From contig CAZZCP010000066.1 of the NCBI GenBank assembly GCA_964653235.1, forward strand, positions 1-13,033: DNA of 13,033 bases, in the 5' to 3' direction. Source of the stretch: CAZZCP01 sp964653235 (GTDB lineage: Bacteria; Bdellovibrionota; Bdellovibrionia; Bdellovibrionales; UBA840). This document shows, in pieces, positions 1-6,568 of this stretch. The notes under the pieces are model-generated. The model searched no databases. It was not told the origin of the DNA and was given only the letters and a program-made list of their open reading frames with translations. The translations under genes were made by a program, and so were the position numbers. Position 1 is the first letter of the stretch. Each line of letters begins with the position of its first letter.

Positions 1-730
1 CATCGTCCATTTCATCGCTTAAAATTTCGATATCAACATTTCGAGTGACTCGAAAACGCATCACGTTTTCAATTTCCATCTCAGGAAAGAGTTCTTCAAG
101 ATTGTGCTCAATAACTTCATAGACAGGAATCAGTCGATACTTGTTGGCACCACTATTGGATTTTAAATAGAGCCAGTCAGGAATGACATCAGGAATTTTT
201 ATCCGAGCAAAGAGATCATCTCGGCTTTTAGGGATATGTAGTTTGACGCCAAGAGAGTAAGATAAATTCGAGAGAAAAGGAAAGGGATGAGAGGGGTCGA
301 CGGCAAGCGGAGTGAGAATCGGAAACACTTCGTGGTGAAAATAATGATTGGCTTCATCTCTTTCAGTTGGGCTGAGATCTTCCCACTCTAAGAGTTCAAT
401 GCCCTCTTTGCGAAGTTGGGGCAAAAGCTCTCGTTTGTAAATGCGTGCCTGCTCTGCCATCAGTTCAAGAACTCTTCGCCTTAACTCATTAAACAAAAGT
501 TGCGGTGAAGCTTCATCGGGACCAATGTGGGGCACACCTTGGTGAATGACTCCCTTTAAATAGCCTACTCGCTTCATAAAAAATTCATCCATGTTGCTGG
601 TAAAAATAGAGATAAATCGAATTCTTTCTAATAGTGGTGTATAAGGGTCGGTGGCTTGTTGCAAAACTCTATCGTTGAATTGCAATAAACTTAAATCGCG
701 ATTGGCGTATCGAAAAACATTCTCACTCAT
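1..730 (-). CDS. ppk1: Polyphosphate kinase 1, N-terminal part (runs off left edge)
   Basis: PPK1 reversibly transfers the terminal phosphate of ATP to inorganic polyphosphate, normally as a membrane-associated oligomer. About 243 codons are visible, against roughly 690-720 residues in the whole family. The N-terminal domain is recognisable from RDLSLLQFNDRVL (residues 11-23), PLLERIRFISIF (32-43) and SNMDEFFMKRV (45-55); Asn46 matches the adenine-contacting Asn of the E. coli enzyme. The head-domain signature HPFPFLSNLS (148-157) follows. The catalytic histidines lie beyond the window. The usual DLSWL tryptophan is leucine here. I chose the ATG at 728-730 because the distance to RDLS fits the family. 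An in-frame TTG at 746-748 would add six residues. The gene is divergent from the EEP-fold gene, with 115 bp between them. Family assignment is very secure. Confidence 0.95.
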   Translation of the reverse strand, partial: MSENVFRYANRDLSLLQFNDRVLQQATDPYTPLLERIRFISIFTSNMDEFFMKRVGYLKGVIHQGVPHIGPDEASPQLLFNELRRRVLELMAEQARIYKRELLPQLRKEGIELLEWEDLSPTERDEANHYFHHEVFPILTPLAVDPSHPFPFLSNLSYSLGVKLHIPKSRDDLFARIKIPDVIPDWLYLKSNSGANKYRLIPVYEVIEHNLEELFPEMEIENVMRFRVTRNVDIEILSDEMDD

Positions 731-845
731 CTCATCATTTTCTAGCAAAATTTTGTTGTTCAAAATACTGCCAAGCTTTGCATTGTAATGTTTTCAAGTT
801 TGTTTTTCTTTTGCTTCTTAGTGCCGTTAAAATCAAACTAAACAC

Positions 846-1721
846 ATGAAGGGTGGGGTCTTCGTATTCTTTTTATCTCAAGTTGTATTGGCATCGGTTT
901 CGAGTCTATGGTGGAATCTTGGCCAAGGTAATGTTGAATTTCAACAGCTAAATTCTTCTTTAGAGACTTTGATTGACAAAGATTATGATATTCTTATGTT
1001 TGGAGAAGTATCTAAAAAAGTAATGCTTCTTGAAGCTTGGCAAGAAATAGAGAATCTTTATCCCTACCAACATGGTATCTCTTATTCTCAAAATAGCGAT
1101 ACAAAAGGTATTATTGTTTTTAGTAGATATCCTCTTGTTTTGCGCTATTGGACCTATCTAGACTGGGTACCTAAAGATAGAGATTTCTTAGAAGTTGAAG
1201 AGATTCGAAATGATTGGTTAGAAAATCATATAGCTTCAAGAAATTTTGATCGGCCATTTTTTATTTTTGAGATTGAAAAAGAAGGACAAAAATACCAATT
1301 TAGCCCCATTCACATTTTGAACCCTTGGCGACGCTATTTTGGTGCTGATGGTGCAAATAAAAAAGAAGCACTTGGTATTGTGTACAGATTGCTATTGGAC
1401 AAACAGAATCCTCTTTACTGGCAAATCGAAGATTTAACTTCAGTTCTCAAAGAATACTTTTGGGAGTATCCTGAGATTTGTTATTTTGTTATGGGTGACT
1501 TTAACTACCCAAGATTGGTCTTCGGTGTTGAAACCGAGGCAAATAATAAACTCAACCAAATTCTAGAGGATCACAATATGAATGGTCCAGCTAGCTTTCC
1601 TGAGTTTGGGCTTCAGATCGACCAAATTTATACTTATGAGGCTAGACCAAGTAGGGCACGTAGCCTTCGATTAAAGGGATCAGACCACCTGCCGATTCAA
1701 GCGCAGATTTCTTGTAGATAA
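846..1721 (+). CDS. Secreted endonuclease/exonuclease/phosphatase (EEP)-fold protein
   Basis: This is a 291-residue protein of the metal-dependent EEP superfamily (DNase I, exonuclease III, sphingomyelinase, inositol phosphatase relatives). The hallmark residues occur in order: WNLG with Asn24, FGEV with Glu54, SPIH with His156, GDFN with Asp218 and Asn220, QIDQIY with Asp259, and a C-terminal GSDHLP with Asp280 and His281. All metal and catalytic positions therefore appear intact. A short hydrophobic N-terminus (about residues 4-16, ending VLAS) looks like a signal peptide, so the enzyme probably acts outside the cytoplasm. The substrate (DNA, lipid head group or phosphoester) cannot be told from sequence. 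ATG 846 is the only start after an in-frame stop at 828-830. There is no clear Shine-Dalgarno upstream, so initiation may be weak or leaderless. The gene stands alone. Confidence 0.85.
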   Translation: MKGGVFVFFLSQVVLASVSSLWWNLGQGNVEFQQLNSSLETLIDKDYDILMFGEVSKKVMLLEAWQEIENLYPYQHGISYSQNSDTKGIIVFSRYPLVLRYWTYLDWVPKDRDFLEVEEIRNDWLENHIASRNFDRPFFIFEIEKEGQKYQFSPIHILNPWRRYFGADGANKKEALGIVYRLLLDKQNPLYWQIEDLTSVLKEYFWEYPEICYFVMGDFNYPRLVFGVETEANNKLNQILEDHNMNGPASFPEFGLQIDQIYTYEARPSRARSLRLKGSDHLPIQAQISCR

Positions 1722-1924
1722 AAAGAATTCAATGATCTTAAGATTTTACATAAACTCCTCTCAAAACAATCCATTCGCTGCTTCATTATTTCCATTTTTA
1801 TATCAAAACGACCAAAATTTGAATGACCTAAGATACTGGTCTAAAAATATCTCGAAGCATGAAACATCTCTTACAGAATACAAAAAATAGTATAGATACC
1901 TATTCTCTCAAGGGTAGATATACC

Positions 1925-1943
1925 AAGTGAAATAAAAGGGAGC
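1925..1943 (+). repeat. 19-bp repeat, copy 1
   Basis: AAGTGAAATAAAAGGGAGC is identical to positions 5535-5553, the right arm of the palindromic element downstream of the lipoprotein operon, and is the reverse complement of its left arm. A much weaker left partner may exist near 1776-1796, where CGCT and TATTTC can pair with AGCG and GAAATA of this copy. That would give an element of about 171 bp, the same length as the intact one. The identity is seen directly; the diverged left arm is tentative. Confidence 0.7.
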
Positions 1944-1950
1944 GGCGAAT

Positions 1951-1996
1951 AAAGTCTAGTTTGATAGTCTGTGCAGCTCTAGACCTTAACTTTTTT
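1951..1996 (+). terminator. Possible intrinsic terminator after repeat copy 1
   Basis: GTCTAG at 1954-1959 pairs with CTAGAC at 1979-1984. Two further A-T pairs can form at 1951-1952 with 1986-1987 across one mismatch. Six Ts follow at 1991-1996. The 19-nt loop and low GC make it weak. It sits about 10 nt after the repeat, much as the strong terminator at 5563-5590 follows the other copy. Confidence 0.35.
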
Positions 1997-2030
1997 AGTA
2001 TTTTCAAATGAATACCGATTTAAAATTAAG

Positions 2031-3698
2031 ATGAAAAAAGAGAAGCTCAAAGTTAAACGCGGCTATATTGATGTTGCGCAATTAGAAACCATTAGTAAAA
2101 AGTCGATAAGTTCGATCATTTTACTACCTCTTTTGATCATTCTCTTAGGTTTTACGAACTATCAAAAAGACCATCAACTCACACACAATATATTTGTTGC
2201 TTTTATGCTTTTTTGGAGTTTGATTCGAATGTACAACTCCCTTCGCTTTAATATTTTTGCCAAGCAAGCCAAATTAGAACAGTGGTGGAATTTTTACCGA
2301 ATCGGCGCAATTGTAAATGCATTTTCATGGGGACTCTACAGTGCCTTTGCCATCTATGTTGCAGGTACCACACCTCCAGGTTTTTACATAGTTATGATTT
2401 GCTTTGGAATAACATCAGGAGCGGTTTCATCAATGTACATGGATCTTCGACTGATTGGTGCTTACATCTTTTTGATATGTATTCCCATAATATTTAGCTC
2501 TTATTTTTATATAGCTGAAGTAGTTGCTATAGGTGTCGGTTTTCAGCTTTTTCATGCCCTATCTCATGCAAGACTTCAGTATAAAATGTTTTGGCAAGGG
2601 CAAGATTCCAAGCAGCTACTTGAAACTGTTATCGATGCTGTGCCTGGACCGCTTTCGTATGTGAACTCCGATTTAGAGTATATTGGTATCAATCGTTTTT
2701 TGGCTGATTTTTTAAATGTTTCTGCAGAAGAAGTAGTAGGAAAGCCAATTGGATTTATAGAAAAAAAAGGTGAATTTCGAAATTTTGTGAAAGATTTTTT
2801 TGCTTCATCTGAACAGCAATTCACTCATGAGCTTGAGGTGCAGGTCGAAAATCGCAAGGTTCCGATGTTGATGGTCGCCTCAAAGTTCAATCAAAATAAA
2901 TATGCAGTGATTATCGGTGTTGATGTTTCTGAAAGAGTAAAAGCTCAAGAAGAATTAGAGCACCAAAGAGCGCTGAACATCGAAGCATCAAAGCTAGCCA
3001 GTCTAGGGGAGATGGCAGGTGGTATTGCTCACGAGCTCAATACTCCACTAGCAATTATTTCGGGGCGTGCAGAGTCGATTCGTAAGCTCTTAGATAAAGA
3101 ATCTGATTTTATACAAGTGAAACAAAAAATTTCTGATAAAGTCGATTCCATTGATAAGACTGCAGGCCGCATTGCTAAAATCATTAAAGGCATGCGGCAG
3201 ATAGCAAGAAATGATGAGAATGAAGCTTATGCAAAAACTCAGTTGCGAGAAATCATCGAAGATACACTCTCTCTTTCACAAGAAAAAGTTGTCGGAAATG
3301 GCTTTCAACTTGAATTAGATTTACCTCCAGAAGATTTGAGTGTGGAGTGTTTGTCGACTCAGGTTTCACAAGTGCTTCTCAATTTAGTGAATAATGCATT
3401 TGATGCCAACCTAGGAACTGAAAAGCCTTGGATACGAGTTGCTTATAAAGATTTAGGTGAAGTGGTACAAATTCGTGTCTTCGACTCAGGTCATGGAATC
3501 AGTGATGAAGTAAAACAAAAGCTTTTTCAACCCTTCTTCACTACCAAAGATGTTGGGCATGGCATGGGTTTGGGCTTGAGTATCTCAAAGAGCATTATTG
3601 AGCAGCATAATGGTCGTCTGTTTGTCGATGATTCTGAGACCAATACCTGTTTTGTGATTGAGCTGCCAAAACGTCAAAAAACAAGTGGGGCAGCTTAA
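2031..3698 (+). CDS. Membrane-bound PAS sensor histidine kinase
   Basis: This 555-residue protein should sense a signal at the inner membrane and pass phosphate to a response regulator. About six hydrophobic segments fill residues 25-178. A PAS domain lies at roughly 195-300, followed by a short coiled linker (300-318). The HisKA domain carries the H-box GIAHELNTPL with phospho-acceptor His334. The HATPase domain shows the N-box NLVNNAFDA (451-459), G1 box DSGHGI (485-490), F-box FQPFFTTK (499-506) and G2 box GHGMGLGLS (509-517), so the catalytic core is complete. The H-box variant HELNTPL and the NtrB-like layout resemble kinases that pair with sigma54-type or CheY-like regulators; this is inference. 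No response regulator is adjacent, making it an orphan within the window. The ATG at 2031 has no good Shine-Dalgarno. Its first bases overlap the stop of an eight-codon frame (2008-2034), which could allow translational coupling. Confidence 0.93.
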   Translation: MKKEKLKVKRGYIDVAQLETISKKSISSIILLPLLIILLGFTNYQKDHQLTHNIFVAFMLFWSLIRMYNSLRFNIFAKQAKLEQWWNFYRIGAIVNAFSWGLYSAFAIYVAGTTPPGFYIVMICFGITSGAVSSMYMDLRLIGAYIFLICIPIIFSSYFYIAEVVAIGVGFQLFHALSHARLQYKMFWQGQDSKQLLETVIDAVPGPLSYVNSDLEYIGINRFLADFLNVSAEEVVGKPIGFIEKKGEFRNFVKDFFASSEQQFTHELEVQVENRKVPMLMVASKFNQNKYAVIIGVDVSERVKAQEELEHQRALNIEASKLASLGEMAGGIAHELNTPLAIISGRAESIRKLLDKESDFIQVKQKISDKVDSIDKTAGRIAKIIKGMRQIARNDENEAYAKTQLREIIEDTLSLSQEKVVGNGFQLELDLPPEDLSVECLSTQVSQVLLNLVNNAFDANLGTEKPWIRVAYKDLGEVVQIRVFDSGHGISDEVKQKLFQPFFTTKDVGHGMGLGLSISKSIIEQHNGRLFVDDSETNTCFVIELPKRQKTSGAA

Positions 3699-3739
3699 GG
3701 TGTTTAAGCTCTTTACACCAGGGGTGCGCTCTTGGTCAC

Positions 3740-3789
3740 TTTTGTCTCGTAACACCTAAATTTATTCCGAATCTCATTATGAGACAAAA
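3740..3789 (+). promoter_or_regulatory. Competing hairpins upstream of lipoprotein operon
   Basis: TTTTGTCTC (3740-3748) can pair perfectly with GAGACAAAA (3781-3789). The right arm also takes part in a tight local hairpin, TCTCA (3772-3776) with TGAGA (3780-3784), so the two folds exclude each other. The remainder of the gap (3699-3909) holds another small hairpin (CCAGA 3843-3847 with TCTGG 3855-3859). No known riboswitch consensus is recognised. It could be kinase 3' sequence, an attenuator-like leader, or chance pairing in AT-rich DNA. Confidence 0.3.
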
Positions 3790-3898
3790 CTAAAAATATA
3801 AGTATTTAGAATTACATAGCTTTTATTGGCATGATTTTGACTCCAGATTTCTATTCTGGCACAGGCCTCGCAATACTAATACTTGAGAGTAATTTTTT

Positions 3899-3903
3899 AG
3901 GAG
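3899..3903 (+). promoter_or_regulatory. Strong ribosome binding site of first lipoprotein gene
   Basis: AGGAG lies six bases before ATG 3910, within a purine-only run. It fixes the start and suggests efficient translation, in contrast to the weak sites of several neighbours. Confidence 0.8.
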
Positions 3904-3909
3904 AGAGAG

Positions 3910-4743
3910 ATGAAACATACAATCTCAATATTATTATTAGGTGTAATGTTCTTAGGAACAGCCTGTTCGGAGAAAAAAGATGTATCCTCTAGTGATGCAG
4001 GCACGCCTCCGCCAGCTGCACCTAGCAATCCGAATCCTCCTGATGAGATAGAGAGTCCTACAAGTAGTTTAGACCAACCCGATGATTCTACTTGGGGTGA
4101 GCGAGCCAACTTGGTGATTGATACAAGTAATTTCAATGATTTTACTGGTAGACCAGGGGATGAAATTCCTCAAGACACTAGAATCTATATTTCTTTACAA
4201 GAAACTTCTGATGGCTATGCCGGTGAAGTTCGCATTTATTATGCCACTGAAACCGAAAACAACAGCTTCGGCAGCGGCGGTAGTACCACCTTATATAAGT
4301 TTCCCTTGTTTAAATCAGGAGAAGCTAGAGCCGATGTTCAATTCAATCGCTGGTACGATGTAAACGGCAACGAACACTTTGTCGCTTTTTTTGAAGAGCA
4401 AGTGGTTCTTCCCACTGGTGGATTGGGTGATTTTACTAGCTACGGAATCTTTGGCTACGATGCCAATGCCCGCGTTGGTTCAATTATGATCATTTTAGAC
4501 GACATGACTGGCGATGATTTGGGTGAGCTTAGAGGAACTGTTTACTATCGAAACTTTGGCTTTACTTATGCTGATAAGCCAGATTCAGACAATGAAAATT
4601 ACAGATGCTGGAACATTCGCAGAGGCCCTTACGATTGCCGCGAATTTTTAGTGAATAACCAAATTGATCCCGTTAGAGCCAACTTGAGAGTGAGCAATTA
4701 CAAACGTTTGGGAACTTTTAGCAATTTGTTTTTAGGAATTTAA
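3910..4743 (+). CDS. Lipoprotein of unknown function (277 aa)
   Basis: I do not recognise the family. The N-terminus is a type II signal peptide: a hydrophobic stretch (residues 5-16) and the lipobox-like LGTAC with lipidated Cys19. Ser at +2 predicts sorting to the outer membrane. A disordered proline/serine-rich linker follows (about 20-60). The rest, from about 64, looks like a beta-rich extracytoplasmic domain with many alternating hydrophobic and polar strands (for example RIYISLQE 91-98, EVRIYYATE 106-114 and SIMIILDD 191-198). Cys233 and Cys243 could form a disulfide. A late WGERANLVIDTS segment (62-73) opens the domain. It is first of a two-gene operon, 13 bp ahead of a second lipoprotein, so a joint role on the cell surface or periplasmic face is likely, but the function is unknown. 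Confidence 0.85.
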   Translation: MKHTISILLLGVMFLGTACSEKKDVSSSDAGTPPPAAPSNPNPPDEIESPTSSLDQPDDSTWGERANLVIDTSNFNDFTGRPGDEIPQDTRIYISLQETSDGYAGEVRIYYATETENNSFGSGGSTTLYKFPLFKSGEARADVQFNRWYDVNGNEHFVAFFEEQVVLPTGGLGDFTSYGIFGYDANARVGSIMIILDDMTGDDLGELRGTVYYRNFGFTYADKPDSDNENYRCWNIRRGPYDCREFLVNNQIDPVRANLRVSNYKRLGTFSNLFLGI

Positions 4744-4744
4744 C

Positions 4745-4752
4745 AGGAGAGG
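4745..4752 (+). promoter_or_regulatory. Ribosome binding site supporting a GTG start
   Basis: AGGAGAGG sits just after the stop codon of the first lipoprotein and four bases before GTG 4757. It supports GTG as the start and shows the two genes are translated from one message. Confidence 0.8.
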
Positions 4753-4756
4753 AAAA

Positions 4757-5374
4757 GTGTTTACGCAAAAATTAAAAATACTAACAAGCATACTTTTCAT
4801 GGCAATGACCATGATCAGTTGCGGAGGAGATGACGGAGGCAGTGCTGCTGCTCCTCCAGCGCCAATCCCGCCAGGAGGTGGAATTGTACCGGGCGGTGAA
4901 ATTCCACCTCAAGGAGTGCCTATCGCCTCAGCTCTGGGTAGAGTTTATGATCTACAATTGACTGAAGAGTTGCAAATGTACATTGATTTGTTCTCAACAG
5001 TTCAAGGGGCACAGTTTACCAGTCTTCCGCTTGGAACTTCTGTAACGGCTGCAGGAGCCATTATTCTAAGCCGACCTTTACTTTGCGGCATTGAGCCACT
5101 TTCAATCCCTGCGGGTCAGCCGCTCGGATTGCGGACTGTAAATCCAGGAGTGTTTGATGGAGTGGCTTTTGCCGGTGGAATGGTTTTGAATATTGTCGGA
5201 ACTCCCGTTGAAATTCACTTTGGTACTACACCAGTTATGAACAATGCAAGAGTACAAGAGCTGTCATTTGATGGCAGAAGATTTGATATGGCTCTTTATG
5301 GCAATGTTCTTTTTCGAGCTGGAAATATAAGCTGTACTCGTTTTCTAGAGGATGGATTAACGGGCGATATATAA
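4757..5374 (+). CDS. Lipoprotein of unknown function (205 aa)
   Basis: The family is not recognised. GTG start, with a signal peptide whose hydrophobic part spans about residues 8-20 and a lipobox MISC with Cys22; Gly at +2 predicts outer-membrane sorting. A low-complexity linker rich in Gly, Asp, Pro and Ala (23-56) follows, like the tether of its neighbour. The remaining 150 residues look like a small beta-rich domain (for example AAGAIILSRPLLCG 98-111 and MVLNIVGTPVEIHFG 142-156), with Cys110 and Cys193 as a possible disulfide. The two operon members share the plan of lipobox, proline-rich tether and compact domain, but show no obvious sequence similarity. The gene ends 10 bp before the palindromic element at 5385, which with the following terminator may form the end of this transcript. 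Confidence 0.82.
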   Translation: MFTQKLKILTSILFMAMTMISCGGDDGGSAAAPPAPIPPGGGIVPGGEIPPQGVPIASALGRVYDLQLTEELQMYIDLFSTVQGAQFTSLPLGTSVTAAGAIILSRPLLCGIEPLSIPAGQPLGLRTVNPGVFDGVAFAGGMVLNIVGTPVEIHFGTTPVMNNARVQELSFDGRRFDMALYGNVLFRAGNISCTRFLEDGLTGDI

Positions 5375-5384
5375 CTCTATTCAG

Positions 5385-5555
5385 CTGCTCCCTTTTATTT
5401 CACTTCGGACATCCGTCCGAAGCTAGATAAATATCTAAAATACCTATAAAATTCTGTCCGAGATTGTTGAAATTTTGATGCATTCTCGGACAATGATTCT
5501 AGATCATTGAAAGTACAAGATGGTTTGGAGAAAAAAGTGAAATAAAAGGGAGCAG
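5385..5555. repeat. 171-bp palindrome-ended multi-hairpin element
   Basis: The ends are perfect 21-bp inverted repeats (5385-5405 and 5535-5555). Between them are four internal hairpins. They are CTTCGGAC/GTCCGAAG (5403-5410, 5415-5422), TAGAT/ATCTA (5424-5428, 5433-5437), TGTCCGAGA/TCTCGGACA (5455-5463, 5484-5492) and CAATGAT/ATCATTG (5491-5497, 5503-5509). As RNA it would fold into a multi-branch structure closed by the long outer helix. The first 19 bases of the right arm recur at 1925-1943, so the unit is probably dispersed. No transposase is present; it could be a MITE-like non-autonomous element, a REP-like intergenic unit or a structured RNA. No target-site duplication is obvious. Confidence 0.75.
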
Positions 5556-5562
5556 TTTTAGT

Positions 5563-5590
5563 AAATCCCGCAGCATGGCGGGATTTTTCT
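5563..5590 (+). terminator. Strong rho-independent terminator
   Basis: AAATCCCGC (5563-5571) and GCGGGATTT (5578-5586) form a perfect 9-bp stem around a six-base loop, continuing into TTTTTCTTTT. It lies seven bases after the palindromic element. It should end transcription of the lipoprotein operon, or of an RNA made from the element, ahead of xerC. Confidence 0.9.
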
Positions 5591-5626
5591 TTTGCCATTC
5601 GCAAGTTTCTTTGAAGTAATTGTTCT

Positions 5627-6526
5627 ATGGCTCTTGATTTATGGGTAGATTTTTTTGAAGACCTCGAATATGTGAGGGGAAGATCCAAAAATACAATTAT
5701 GGCCTATCGCCGTGACCTTGAGCTTTTTGATGAGTATAAGAGTCAAAATGATATTGCCTATTCGGTTCAAGGCTTTTATCGCTACATGAAAGAGAAGAAT
5801 CTCAGTACTCGCTCACAGGCAAGAGCGGTGAGTAGCTTAAGAACTTACTTTAAGTTTTTGCAGGCAAATGGGCTGCCAGCGCCAGAGCTAAGAGAATTGC
5901 GACCGCCGAAAGTGAAAGTATCACTGCCTAAATCTTTGAGTGAAGATGATTTTTTTAAACTCTATAAAGCTTGCCAAAATGAAGATGTATATCGATCTGG
6001 CAGAAACCAAATTACATTGCTGCTTCTCTATGGCCTTGGTTGCCGAGTGAGTGAGTTGATAGCCTTGAATTTAGAAGATTACAATGAGGCCGAAGCGCAC
6101 ATTCGATTGGTTGGAAAAGCAGGAAAAGAAAGACTCGTTCCCTTGAACTCAAAACTCAATAAAGAAATTAAAGATTATTTACAATTGGTTCGAGGACAAC
6201 TCTTAAAGAAAGAAGATAAGTCGATACTAATTAACGACCGCGGTAAAAGACCATCGCGCGTTGATATTTGGCGATGGCTATCTGCTTGGTCGGAGCGGGC
6301 TGGCTTTGATAAGACGGTGCATCCGCATCGTTTTCGCCATGGATGTGCCACTGCTCTGTTAGAATCTGGTGCTGATTTAAGAAGCATTCAAATGCTCTTG
6401 GGGCATGCGAGTTTACAAACAACTCAAATCTACACTTCGGTAACTCAAAATCGAATGGCCAAAACGGTCGAAGAGCACCATCCGTTAAGCGGAATTCAAA
6501 AAGATTCGGACCTCTCTGAGGTCTAA
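5627..6526 (+). CDS. xerC: XerC/XerD-type tyrosine recombinase
   Basis: At 299 residues it matches the normal length of XerC and XerD, which resolve chromosome dimers at dif during cell division. The N-terminal SAM-like core-binding domain covers about 3-85 (SKNTIMAYRRDL at 20-31 is typical). The catalytic domain has all six expected positions: Arg140 in GCRVSEL, Lys164 in GKAGKER, His234 and Arg237 in HPHRFRH, His260 in LLGHAS, and nucleophile Tyr269 in TQIYTSV. The short linker and lack of extra domains argue for a housekeeping Xer protein rather than a phage integrase. XerC versus XerD cannot be settled from this alone; the adjoining ComM-family gene mildly favours xerC, since these occur together in several bacteria. 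The start has only a weak upstream GAAG. No dif-like site was seen in the window. Confidence 0.88.
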   Translation: MALDLWVDFFEDLEYVRGRSKNTIMAYRRDLELFDEYKSQNDIAYSVQGFYRYMKEKNLSTRSQARAVSSLRTYFKFLQANGLPAPELRELRPPKVKVSLPKSLSEDDFFKLYKACQNEDVYRSGRNQITLLLLYGLGCRVSELIALNLEDYNEAEAHIRLVGKAGKERLVPLNSKLNKEIKDYLQLVRGQLLKKEDKSILINDRGKRPSRVDIWRWLSAWSERAGFDKTVHPHRFRHGCATALLESGADLRSIQMLLGHASLQTTQIYTSVTQNRMAKTVEEHHPLSGIQKDSDLSEV

Positions 6527-6568
6527 GTTTGATTTTATTTGGCATGCTTATTTGCACTCCATTTTGTC

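Larger units (their letters stand above)
1722..2030. other. 309-bp intergenic region with repeat and hairpins
   Basis: No convincing gene lies here. The stretch is AT-rich and contains a hairpin with 9 pairs and a tandem G-A internal mismatch (1890-1900 with 1913-1923). Directly after it comes a 19-bp repeat shared with 5535-5553. A terminator-like hairpin with a T-run follows (1951-1996). An eight-codon reading frame starting at ATG 2008 ends in a TGA that overlaps the kinase start codon (ATGA at 2031-2034). The promoter of the kinase gene is probably here, but I could not pick clear -35 and -10 boxes. Confidence 0.5.

Noticed and set aside
3839..3890. Cyclic-di-GMP riboswitch resemblance (GCACAGGCC followed by CGCAA)
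   Set aside because: Only short fragments match; the conserved GEMM core and paired arms are not present in order.
5385..5555. Integron attC or dif site linked to the adjacent recombinase
   Set aside because: The arms lack the recognisable attC core layout and are far longer than a 28-bp dif site. The adjoining recombinase looks like a housekeeping Xer protein.
5395..5688. 97-codon minus-strand frame across the palindromic element, terminator and xerC start
   Set aside because: It overlaps the inverted repeats, a clear terminator and the 5' end of xerC, and its translation has no recognisable features.
6231..6557. Minus-strand frames antisense to xerC
   Set aside because: They lie inside a recombinase with all catalytic residues intact.
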